NCBI RefSeq assembly: GCF_963678635.1
Contig: NC_087067.1
Span: 28,403,547 to 28,467,546, forward strand
Length of the DNA stretch: 64,000 bases
Source of the DNA: Symsagittifera roscoffensis
Taxonomy: Eukaryota; Xenacoelomorpha; Acoela; Convolutidae
Direction: 5' to 3'
This document shows positions 1 through 12,300 of this stretch, in pieces; position 1 is the first letter of the stretch; each line of letters opens with the position of its first letter. The translations under genes were made by a program, and so were the position numbers. Under the pieces are notes generated by a model that saw nothing but the letters and a program-made list of their open reading frames with translations, made no database searches and was not told where the DNA came from.

Positions 1-89
1 AGTTGTTATATCAGAGAAGTTACCTAATTTTTGATTTACAACTGAAGTAAGTTACATATTCGCGAGCAACCAGAGTTACTTAATCAATC

Positions 90-329
90 ATGAAAGGGGA
101 GAAAAGAGTGAAATACCACCGGGAGTTGAATGTAGTTACGTTCGTATTGGCGCTGTTCGAATGTCTCTGCTTCGCTGGCATTATATTCGGCTGGTTCAGC
201 ATTCGGCCAGTGTTAGAGCAAGAAGGCTTTTTTGGAGCTCAGACACACGAAAAAGCCATTTCTATCAGTAAAATGATGGATAAAATGGGGTCAGGAGAAA
301 AAAATGCGAATGAAACAATAAACGGACCG
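90..329 (+). CDS. SLC43A3: SLC43-like exon 1 (start codon, TM1)
   Basis: Residues 1-80. The ATG at 90 is the first in this frame, and a hydrophobic helix (about residues 15-38, with LFECLCFAGIIFGW) follows, as in SLC43 proteins. It ends in a polar extracellular loop with an NET glycosylation sequon. Donor G|GTAAGT at 330, phase 0. Bases 1-89 are 5' UTR or promoter, cut by the window edge. Confidence 0.85.
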
Positions 330-3300
330 GTAAGTTCATCAGTTTTCATATTAATTGATTATTTATGTCTGTATGTTGTGTTAATGAAGCAATTGAAAGC
401 AAGCACCTTTTGCAAGAATTGAAAAAACATGAGTTTAGTTTCGAAAAACAAGGATTTTAATATGTACTCACAACACACGAGCAAGCGAGCTAAGTGTTTT
501 ATTGAAAATCATATTATCCTTTTTTTCTATCCCAACTCGCATAGTGCTGATTAGGTGGCGTTTTCGTTGCTATAGAATTGGCAACATCAGATAGCATCTA
601 TTGTATCTGCTTTATTGGTGGCTAGTATTATCTTATTAACAAGTCGCAGATGCTAATAAGGATAGCCGGTTGCTGTGCAAGTAGCACAAAAAGTTCCGAC
701 CATAGTCTTAAGAAATACAACAAAGATTTTTCAAATTATAGTCGTTTTTTTTCTGCGTAGTGTGATAAAAGCATCTGAACGAAATTATAGAGCTTAGGTA
801 TATTCGACAGTCATAGAAAAAATAAGCAGATTGGAAGCCAATTTTTGTGGAAAATGACTCGAAAAAAAAATATAAAAAACGCAAGAATTTTTTCAAGTTG
901 TTTTTTGCAGTTTTTTGAATTATTGACATTTTTGTTTTCAAAAAGGCGCTAATATACGAAAAAACTAAGTTTTTACCCCTTAAATTAAGCAGTTGAAAGC
1001 TTTAAGCTATTTACATAAACTATTGTAAGCATGATCGATAATTCGAAATTAGACATTATCAAAAATTTCAAACCGTTTTTTTTCGACACTGGGAAAATTT
1101 TTTGAATTTTGTAATGTTGTTCGAAAAATAATACAATTTTTGTAATGTTGGTCGGGCTTTAAAATGATATATCGCTCAACTCTCTCCGATGATTATTTAG
1201 GTTTGTTGATTTTGCGTGGAAAAAAAGAACAACAAACTAAAACATGATCTCAGGGAAAAATCATCAATGGTAAAACGTTTTCGACATTATGTCATCATCA
1301 GGAACTGCAAAATAGCAAAATTGTACAAATTAAAAGCACATTAAAAAAAGGAAAACTGGAAAGCAATTAAAAACAGATAGAACTGTGATAAACAAGTTTG
1401 ATTGGAACAAGCCACTGGAATGTGGGACAATGTAACAATGTTACAGCTTCAGGGTCAACTCGCGAGCCTTGTACTCTTCCTTCCGGTTGATTGAAGGCTT
1501 TCTCTGGTTGATATGCAATGCTTCCAAGGTTAAAAGTTTAGCGGAGTCTGTTGCTGTGTCAATGATCTTTACTTCGGAGCTGTCAATGGTAACACCACAC
1601 CAATTGAGGTGTTCTCCTACTGGGCTAGTACCTTAGGAATGTTTGTGCACTCTCGTGGCTAGGTGGCGGGTTGTTTGCCAGACGTAGCTAGACTGGCATC
1701 TAGAACAAGTGATTTCGTAAACCACGTTGCCACGAACATTCTCTGGTGTTTTTAGTTTCAGCGATGGTAAGGCTGTCTTCATCTGTCTAGTTGTGAAGAT
1801 GACAGAAATATTGGCCGTTTTTCGGAGACGCTTGGAGAAAACGTCACTTTTGTTGCCCCTATATTGCATAACAAAGGGTATCCGTTTCTTGGTAGCTTTT
1901 TCTGGTGTCTTGGTATTTGTGTCTTGTTTCATGTGTTTCTCAATGATCTTGTTAGGAGTCTCATGGATGATGGGTTCATATAACTGAGGTGGGTATTGGT
2001 TTTTCTCCAGCATACATCCAACCTCAGCTATGCTTTCCGTGAAAGCATGCCAGTTGGAAGAGGCATTAAACACACGATGCACAGTTCCTTGCACAATGTT
2101 CTTCTTGTATCTCATCGGTGCTTTTATGAACCCATCATCCGTGAGACTCTTAACAAAAACTAAAACACACCCGAATACAAAATTCCTCCCAATTTTCAAA
2201 TGGTCGGAGATGAACAACAAATCACAGATGAATCCGGCACAGACATTTTTTTTCAAGGCCTATACTCACAGTTTTTTCCTTATTTTAGCGTTTCACCTTT
2301 TAAGAGCTTCTTTTTGCCGTTTTCTTGCTTGTGTTTGCGATGTGCAGATTCGCCATTGGGTAAGATGTTTCCATTGAGATGCGAACGAATACTGATTGCC
2401 TAAACAGCACATTAAAACTCCTATATGCTGACTTAACGAAAAGCTGAGTATTCTTTTTTAGCTTATTTTTCGGGCTATTCTTATATCAAAAAGGCCGAAA
2501 GGCTAAAACACTCTGGGTTTGTTATTGGTTGGTACTCTCTAAACGATGAAAGGTGAAATTAAATCATTGTTAAAAATACTTAAAAAACTAATCCGGTTCA
2601 GCCCACAGTGAAGCAATAGCTTCGTGAAAATTAGTTTTCTTTCCTCGCAAAATCAGGTGTCTCAAAAGATCATGGTGCCTCAAATAGGTGCTTCAAAAAA
2701 TCATCCGAGAGAGTTGAGTGTTATATCATATTAAAGCGTTTACAGTCCTGATTTGAACGACATAAAAAGTTTTGAAAATTTTTTTCAATTTCGAGAAAAA
2801 CAGATTTTAAACTTTTGATTGATTTTTGGTCTAACCTCGAAAGAATAATATGAGCGAGCGGGCTTACAATAGCTCATTTATGCTTAATTAAAACCGTGAA
2901 AACCTAGTTCTACTTTAGTAAAAGTTCGTTTTTGGAGTTTTTTAGCGCCATTTTGAAAATGGGAAGGAAATTTCTGTTCGTGTGTTTTATTTTGTTTTTT
3001 TTTTGTTTTCCACACAAAGTAAGGAGCCACAAATGTTCACCGGGTTGAAGCATATTGAAGCCTTTTCAGTCGTAGTTCGAACGACAATGAAGAAGTTTTT
3101 GCAAAGTTCTCCCAGTATCGAGAAAAACAGGTTTAAAATTTTTGAACTGTGTTAAATATTTGAACTTTTTTGTTGTATTTTTTGGACTATGATCGGAACG
3201 TTCTGTGCGACTTGCACATCAACCATCTATCCTTGTTTTGATTGTTTTTTCATATAAATTCTCTCTAATATAATTCACAGTACGTTCCGTGTTTTCGATT

Positions 3301-6300
3301 ATTTCTCATTTTTGCAAATTTGTAGGTTTGTTTAATATTCTGGATATCAGCCACGGCATCGGCGTCATCTAAATTGAGTTTGTTTCATTTTCACTCTTTG
3401 GAAACTTGATCTGCCTAATTTATCCTTTAAATGGGGCATTACCGTAAAGACCCAAACTCACTGATTTCTCCACTTTCTGTCAGATTTTTATACCGAATGT
3501 AATTAGCCTTTCAAACTTTTCGTCATCCTCTTCCCTTCAGCGAAGGAATTCCTCATATTCCAAGGACCGATTGCGCGAAAATTTTGCCAACCAATCAGAG
3601 CTCAGTATTCAAAAATTCGAAAAAAATTTTAAAAAATTTTGGACAGCTTGGGCATTAGATGGTTGAAGTTTTGTGCATTCGCTTCTTCCTGCATGAAAAT
3701 AGCCCCCTTTCCAGCATGATTTAATATTTGGCTGAACTGTTTCAGAACGAAGTCCCTGATCCAATAGCGACACAGAATGATACGTCTGAAAATGCAGATC
3801 CAAATAAGGTAGCTAGTTTAACTTGAGCGAAAATGATTTTTCCATTGGGAGAGCTATGTCTATTCGCTCACGCTCACTCCAGAAATAGCTAACAGTTTTT
3901 GGCAAATGTGGAGCGTCCGTTAGTTTGCTCGTAAAAAAGTGACTATTTTTCCTTCTCATCTGCGAATTTTCACTAGTGATTCTTTGTTCTTATTTTCCGA
4001 TTGTTACAAAAATTGGCTTTCGGACTAATTAGGCCACAAACATTTTTGGTCTTCAAACTCAACCTTGTAAAACCCGTCGTCACGCCGTAAAATGGGGGGA
4101 GGAACCAAAAAAATTTCATTTCTATTGAAGAAATTTCTTTAAGAGGAACAAGTGACTAAATCGTAGTTCGTATATTTAGACTTCAGAATGTATTCTTGGA
4201 TCTTCATCTAATTCAAGCTCAAATATGGCAGACAGTAACGCCCAGTTCAATCTCGTGTTCACAGTGTCCTCCTCTGCTCTCAACTACTCCTCACTTCTAA
4301 CTGGCTTCCTTCTGGACAAGTTTGGAACTCTGGTGTCCAAACTACTCGCCAGGTATACTATTAATTACTTCAAAAAATAAGTAAATTTTGTTTAAAAAAA
4401 CAGTCCTGACTCTCCATTTATAGATCCCATCTAATCATAGCAAATTTTAACCACTACCTAATTGTAAAAGCAGAATAAGCCATTTAACCACTACATAATT
4501 GTAAAAGCAGAATATGCCAACAGCTCAATTTAACGATACAAATGTCTTATCATTTGTTTGTGGATTCCACAAACTGTTCTGGATTCCGCAAATACAGTTG
4601 CGGATTCCGCAAATTCGCCTATTTTTGGAGCGATTTTGAGCGATACAATGACTTAGGTATTTGTTTGTGGAATCCAAAACAGCATAGAAGATCAAAGAAA
4701 AGTAGCAATGTTGCGGATTCCGCGACAAATCTGATTCTAGCCTTATGCGGATTCCGCTTACAATGCAGAGAATGCACAGTTTGGCCTCGTAATGTGGGGT
4801 GCTATAGTTTTTTTTGCTACTAGCAGGGGTGGTCTAGGTTTTTCTCTTGGGGGGGATTTTTTTTGGTTGGAAAATTTTGACCAAAAATAGCGTTTTTTCG
4901 GCGCGTTCACCCTCAAAGTTAGTTAAAATTGGCGCCAAAAGCACCTTATGAAAAATTTTAGGGTCAGGGTACCAAGCATTGAGGTCTTAAAATAGTACCA
5001 AAGGGGGACCCTTTGGGTATTCAGGTGGTCGAATCGGGAAGAGTCAGGGGGCTATATTAGGGAAGATCTATAATGCACATCTTGGGTCTTTTTGCTCAAA
5101 TTATGTTAACTTAATAGCATTAGTAATTAAACGCAAGATTTCTACATGTTGGCTATTTATTTGGCTCTTATTTAGTTCACCCCTTTGAATTTGTCTAAAT
5201 TCGATTTGCGAAAGCCTTTTTAAAATGACTTCTGATGTTCTAAACTGCCCTAAAGTATGTTATTATGAACAAGTCAAGAGTATTACAGTTTTTATTGATA
5301 TGTAAATTTATGTATGAATGACTTTAATTTTGTATTGTGTATTTACGAGGGCCGTGATAAACTGGAAAAGAGCCAGTCATTTGATTTCAACCAATCGGGT
5401 GCTACAAACTCAAACTTCGTTTACACATTTTCCAATTTTGCAAATTTGGTCCCTTTAAGCAAAAAAGATACGCTATTTTACTAGTCATGTCTGAGTCACC
5501 CGCCACTTATTACCTGAGTTCTATAAACGTGAAAGGAACAGAAAACACTGGCACCTGGTAGCGTGTCAAGGCGATTTACCTAAGTTTTGTCCAACATCCG
5601 TTATCTAGCCTTATATATAGCCCAGCATCCGTTAAATGGCCCGGAAGCAGCCCTTCAGTTGAACGCAAAGTCGAAATATATTAAAACTATTAAAACTATA
5701 TTAGAATATAGACAAAAATAGATGATTAATTTTGAATCTTCGACAATTTTGTGCTTCTGAAGTAGCCATTTTAGACAAATTAAGTCCAAATGCATCACAC
5801 GGCATGTTTTGCATTAGTTTTTTAGCAGAATGAAAAGCATATTTTTATAGATGAAAGATTGTTTTTCCATCGCTAGAAGACATTTGTTTTGGTTGAACAT
5901 TTGAGTTTTTCATCCCTTCTGAGAAACCAAACTAAGCTGACGGTAATGGATATCAAGCGAAAGGAAAAAACTAAGCAGATAAAAACTTTACATATGGCCA
6001 ATTTCACACAAAAGTTTTTTAAAAAGATAGTTTTGCAGAAAACTTTCATTAAAGTACACATTAATGGTTAAATAGTTTTTCTGTGACCTTTTTATCCACA
6101 ACTCAACTTTTCAACACTAGGCAAAATAACTAGCAAAAAAAATTGCCTAATTGCGCCGAGTATTCCTCGATTTGAAATTAACGACATTTCAATGTTTCTT
6201 TTCCTCTTAAATAAGCCTTCTGGCTCTAATACAGTAAGCGGCAATTTAGAGAAAAGCAATTTGGTACAATTTGCTAACAACCAAGGAAAGTTTGCGGTTC

Positions 6301-9300
6301 GTTCATGCTTTGCCCTCTATGCAGTGCTGATTTAAATTATCCGGACAAAATGAACAAAACTTGAATTTTCAAACGCGTTTTTTTCTATTTGGGTCAAGAT
6401 TAGACAAAAAGTGAAGAGAACAAAAAGTGCTTAGAATTTCATCCTAATTATTATGGTCCATATTGGCTTTTGATCTATTGAACAAAAATTACTTGAAACT
6501 ACTTCGTTAATTGATGAGGAATATATATCACAAGAAACTGCTTACACAGTCCAACAAAGTTCTAGAAGTGCTAAATCCTCAAAAACCTGTGTAAGAGAAA
6601 ATATTTTTGCTTGATTTTCAAGAAACCTGATTTTTTACTATGTAAAACCCAAAATCTTTGCTTAAAAACAAATTTTAAACAATTTACTCAAATTTTTGGA
6701 GATTTAACGATTCTAGAACTTTGTTGGACCGTATAAGATGTTTCTTGTGATATATATTCCCCATCGATTAACACAGTTGTTTCAGCGTAATTCTTCGTTA
6801 ATTGAAAAAAGCCAATATGACCCATTTTTGGGGTAAAATTTTGGTTGAGAATTTAGAAGAAAAAATTGCACCATAAAAATTGTGGTGAAATTCTAAGCAC
6901 GGTTTGTTCTCACGTTTTTTCCAATCTTAACCTGAATTGAGAAAAACGCATTTAAAAATTCAAGTTGTTCGTTTTGTCCGGATACTTTAAATCAGCACTG
7001 TAGTTGAACCTATTGTTGAAACATGGTCCAATCAAAAACAAGAATACTTATGATCCCAGAAAAAAGTGCATGAAAAATGTCTTCCGATTATAAAAACGGA
7101 GCACTTGCTTTCGGCGACTATGGAAGTGATCATGGTTTCAGACAGGGGCGGACGCCCCCTTCAGGGACTCGACCCCCTGCCGACCCAAAGGGCCCCCCTT
7201 TGCACTATTTTGAGATATCCATTTTTGGCTGACTGACCCTAAAAATTTTCTAAAAGCGCCTTTGGCGCCAATGTACACAAATTTTGAGGGGGGAGCGCGC
7301 GCCGAAAACACGCAATTTTTCGGTCAAAATTTTCCAAAAACTGCCTAAAAACGCCTTTTTGGACCGTTGTTTCAAAATGTGACTGCGGCGCAGAAAGTGT
7401 GGCCAAAACGGTGTTTTTATTGCATTGGAAGAGCTCGCAAAATCAATTTGGACGACCTTTAAAAATTTCGATGAAATTTTTGAAAATCCGCCCCCTCGAA
7501 AATCCTAGATCCGCTCCTACATCTACCATGCCTCCGAATCTGTGGTAGGGACCACACACGCACACTTACACTCGCACACCCACAATTCGCCCTGATACTA
7601 GCAATTTTTTTGTGGATACCTCATTATTTCTGTCATGTTTTTTTTAGTTACTGACAACAAAATACTTTTGTCAATACCTTAATCCTGGAATCTTTATATT
7701 TTTCCTTGTTTTTCACTTGAATCAGATGTATAACAGTGTATTTCTTAAATCAGTTTTTAGAATCAAATATTTTGGCGATTTCCGTGTTGATCTCAATACA
7801 ATAGTGATTAGATCTTGAGATTGCATATAGTAGTTTTGAATTTCAGTCTTCTCATCACTTCGGGTCTGTTCATCATGGCGTTCGCAACACCAGGTGCGTT
7901 TCCTTCTTTCTTTTATAAGATAAGGGTAGCTGACCCGATAGAAAGTTTTGCTAATGAAACGAAAAATTGAGTTCAAAACTTCAAAAACATCATTGAGCAG
8001 TCTTACTTATTGCGATCTTTTTTAAAAGCTTTATCAGGACAGAAGGACCGAATGAGGAAAAAATTCAATTAATCATTGTCCCTTAAACTGTTCAAAAATA
8101 ACTGATTTTCCAGCTTCTTTCTTTCAGATCAATTTTAGCTATATTTAAGAAGAGAAGTTGTATCATGTAGTATAGTTGTGTCACGTTTGTTGTTAATGTG
8201 TAGAGAACTCGTGGCTTCTGTTCGTCTCATTCTCCTTCCTCATCCCCATCGGAGGGTACTGGCACTTTATCTCCAATTTCCAGGTACATGTATTGAACAT
8301 TAAATAAACAACGAGAGGACAGTTGCTTTTAATAGCACAGCATGTTCCGACCACAATGAATTTAGAAAATAAATTCAAACTGAAGAAAATTTTTAAAATG
8401 TCAAAAAAAACGTTCAGTATAATTTAAGATTTTTTTTCAACTAAAACTAAGAATAAGAGGTTATTTTATTAGCCAGTCATTAATTACACTAGTGATTAGC
8501 TTTGTGTTTTGTTACGAACCATCTCTATATTACGAACTTTCTATTTTTCTAAAAATTAACATCTGTGCGAATAAGGACACTAAATAGTTCTCTAATTAAT
8601 TTCATTATGAATATCCTTAAAGAAGTTTTAATTGGGCCTAAACAGTCAATAGACAACCTTATGCATTAAATCAGATATTTTTAAAATTGATTGAGACTAC
8701 TTCAGCAAATTGTTTTGGTAAAAAAGTATTGAGATTTGTTTTTAAAAAAATTATTGAGTCATAAAGCGTACACCCGAAACAACATCGTATTTATTGAAAT
8801 GAAAAAAATAATATAATATATAGTTTTCGAGTCTGAAAATTGTTATTTTGGCTACTTTTATTTGCTCGTATATGATCCTGAAAAAAATTTAATCAGATGC
8901 AAGATAAGTGAACTGTTAGGTTTCGAAATTTCAGTTTTTTTCTTTGAACTTATTATCTTTTTTTTTCTGGATAAATTTTACATAGATTAAACAATCATTG
9001 CATATAACAGTACTTAATAGAACGTTCTCAGCGGCGCTTCAACAGGTTGAATTAACTTCTGTGTTAGCTCAAATTGGAGCTCTTTCAAAGATAAGTTTTC
9101 AATATTGTTGGATTGTTACACAACTTGAAAAAAGTTTATTGTATCTAAGCTAACTCGCAAATTAAAGTTCTCATTAAAAGTGTTCACTTATTTGGAAATT
9201 TCACTGTAGCATTGGAAATTGCATAGCATCTGTTCTCTGCTTTATTGGTGGCTAGTGTTTGGTACCTATTAATCATCCGTGGCTGAGTAGTTACTGTATG

Positions 9301-12300
9301 AGGTTCTTAATCTCTAGATCGCAGGTGCGAATATCAGACAAACCGAATTTTAAATAATTCGAGGCTTATTTCTAATTTTTCTTATTGCGTTTTATAGAGC
9401 TGCTTTTAGTTCTATTCTCGCTTTTGTCTGCAAAACGCAGCTTCGCCTCTGTGTATAATTTTGCCTGTAAGCGGAAATTTGCACACCAGTGTTTCTCGAC
9501 TCATACAGTTTCTTTTTTGGACTAGAACCCGAATAAGATAACCCACTTTACTCTCCTACGAGCTGTCTTTGATGCAGTCAAAATGCGTAGGAAAAACACC
9601 ATACCATTCGGGGGGGGGATGGTCGGAGCAATATTCTTTATTGTTTATGTACCCATCTGTCCGTTGCTATTTCCAGTAGAAAGTCAGATATCAATAACTT
9701 TACACACTTTTTAGAATTAAACCTATTAAACCTCAAAAGTGGTATTGAAATTGAAGCTTTTTGCTCCGTCTATTTGAAAGATGGGGAGGAACTTTGTATT
9801 CGGTAGTGTTTTAGTTTTGGTACCACGCAAAATCGGTAGTGTTTTAGTTCTGGTACCACGCAAAATTAGGTACCAGAAATAATCATTGGACTGTGTTGAG
9901 TGATATATTATATTAAAGCCCTTTCAGACGTGATTCGAACCACATTAAAAAATTTTGAAAAATTTCCAAAAAAACTTTCCCAGTGTCGAGAAAAAATATT
10001 TGAATTTTTTTGTTTTAGTCTCAATTCGAGCGAATAAAACGAGCGAGCAGGCTTACAACAGCTGAATTAGGGCTAATTTAAGACCTTAAATTTTTATTTT
10101 AAGCAAGTAAGACTAGTTTTTGGACTTTTAAAGCTTCTGTTTGGGAACCATAAACTCCATTTTTTAAATTTTTTTTAGTAATTTTTTTTACAAAATTTTT
10201 AGTCCATTTTGCATTTATTACTATGACTGTCTAATGTGCCTAAATTATATTTTTACTTGAGATCATTTTTATCACACTAAGTAGAAACAACTATACCAAT
10301 TTGGAAAAAAAAGTTTCTAAACCGTAGTTTTCTAAAGACCAGGGTCGGAACATTTCTTGCTACTTGCATAGTAACCGGCCTTCCTTGTTCCATTTACAGA
10401 ACTGCTCATGGTGGGGAATTTGCGTTGGATATTTAGGTTATATAGTGAAATTTCTTTGAGAGTTCATTATGGAAAAATAGCCATGCATCACGATATCTCT
10501 TAATGGGGCAGTATTTTAGGAGTAATGAACGTAGTGAAGCCTCTTATATAGGACTTGCTGATTTCTTTTTGTTTTTTTTTCAGGAAAAAGACTTCAAATA
10601 TTGATGCACTTAGTTATATATGCATTTTTGAGGTCAATTGAAATTCATCTGCTGAAAGTGACGTTGCTCCAGTTTTCTCAAGTTGCGTTAATGTTATCAA
10701 AAAAGGGCCAATCATAAATAGTTCTAGAAATTCCAAGAGCTTAAAGGGCTGCTATTTTTTTCTTTGAAGTTTGAAAGTTGAGATTTTTTCAACAAGTCAG
10801 TGTTTTTTATGTTTACTTGTGTTCATCACTCTTTTCCGATCTTCGACTGGCTATGTTATGAAAAGTGTCTATCAAAAATTAAGACTCAGAAATGTCTATC
10901 GGCAGTTTTTTTTATCCTTGAACAAAGTGACATAATTGGCTTCCTTGGTTAGTTAGCTTCAATGAGCGAAGTGATTTATTACGAGTAATGAACGTAGTGA
11001 ATAATCTTATATAGGTCTTGCTGATTTTTTTTCAAGAGAAAGTTGATTACTCTTTTCCAACTGTCCTTTTTCAGGAGAAAGTTCATTACTCTTTTCCAAC
11101 TGTCACTTGGCTATGTTCATTTAATTGGGTCTTGTGGTTTCCACTTCTATGAAGTCGGCCGCAAATACGTATTCGATTCTACTGGTCCAATTCCAGTCGG
11201 CCAACTGTCTGCTGGCTGAAAATTTGCGAGTATGCTTTTTGTGTATCACTGATTTTAATATAAAAATGACTTTGAAAAATTCAGACTCAAAATGAATGTG
11301 TTGCGAGAGAATATGAAGTCAGCTGCAGATAGAATTTTATATATTTTTGGGGAAATAGTGTTTAAAAATACTTCAAAGCCTTTTAGTCAGTAAAGAATAC
11401 TCAACAGAGTTTTCCGAATTTAAAAATCAATGTTAGAATTGAAACACTTAATATTTCCGCTCAGCTCAAAAAGTAACTTTTTCATTTTTACTAAATTTGT
11501 TTGCCTGTAATTTTCATCTTGGCCTTTCAGATTTGTTCAATGCACTTGCTTTGATTATTTTTTATTAAATATGTTGTATTGATTTATAGACTTCAAAAGT
11601 TTGGTCTCAGAGCGAACCTAATTTTTAATCGCCTTATCTGCAATAGACTCGAATATGTATCAGTTGTCAACTTCACAGACCTAGTGTTTTCCAAGTAAAG
11701 GTTTTTCACTGGCAATTTTTTTCAACCTCATTTGCCCAGAGGAAGGTACATTGCGCTCTCCCCTGAGAAAAATGGAAATCGAGCAAAGAAATTTAAGTGA
11801 CTTCAATCGTCTTTGTTTTTCATGTTTCCCAGCGAAATATAGGTAATACCTGTTGGCCTAGTTTTTTTTATTGGGAACTCCAAGTGCTGTAAAGTGATAT
11901 TTTGGTATCTATTTTTAACAGAATTAGATCGATAAGCAAGTAACTTAGTTCAAATAACTTGAATTCAGCGAAAAAAACTGATTCACACTTTTCATTTCAA
12001 GTTTTTTCTACCATAAAACTACCATATATAAGAAAATGTTTTTTTTTGTTAACCACTTAAGGTAGCCGACGCTACCGGCTAGTTAGTTTAGCGGTCAATA
12101 TTATGACTATGAACTGAAAAAAACCGTCTTCGGGAAATGATCGAACTTTTTTTACTATAAAAAACACTGCTTAACACAGCAATAAAACTGGAGCGTATTC
12201 GAACCCTGGTCTTTTGACCACTGGTTAACGAATTACACGTTAGGTTATATAACTTAGAGCTGTAAAACCTTAAGATATATAACTTAGAGGTAACCCGGGT

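Noticed and set aside
1633-2256. 207-codon minus-strand frame as a host gene
   Set aside because: It is a Penelope-like relic: GIY-YIG motifs, an in-frame stop, and continuation of the domain to 1441; its first ~35 codons are another repeat.
4218-4245. Longer exon 3 of the transporter (NMADSNAQ before FNLVFT)
   Set aside because: The residues look plausible but the AAG acceptor at 4217 is out of phase with exon 2; kept only as an alternative.
9276-9345. Functional tRNA gene
   Set aside because: D- and T-arm-like parts exist but the acceptor stem does not pair and the anticodon stem is short; better read as a SINE head.
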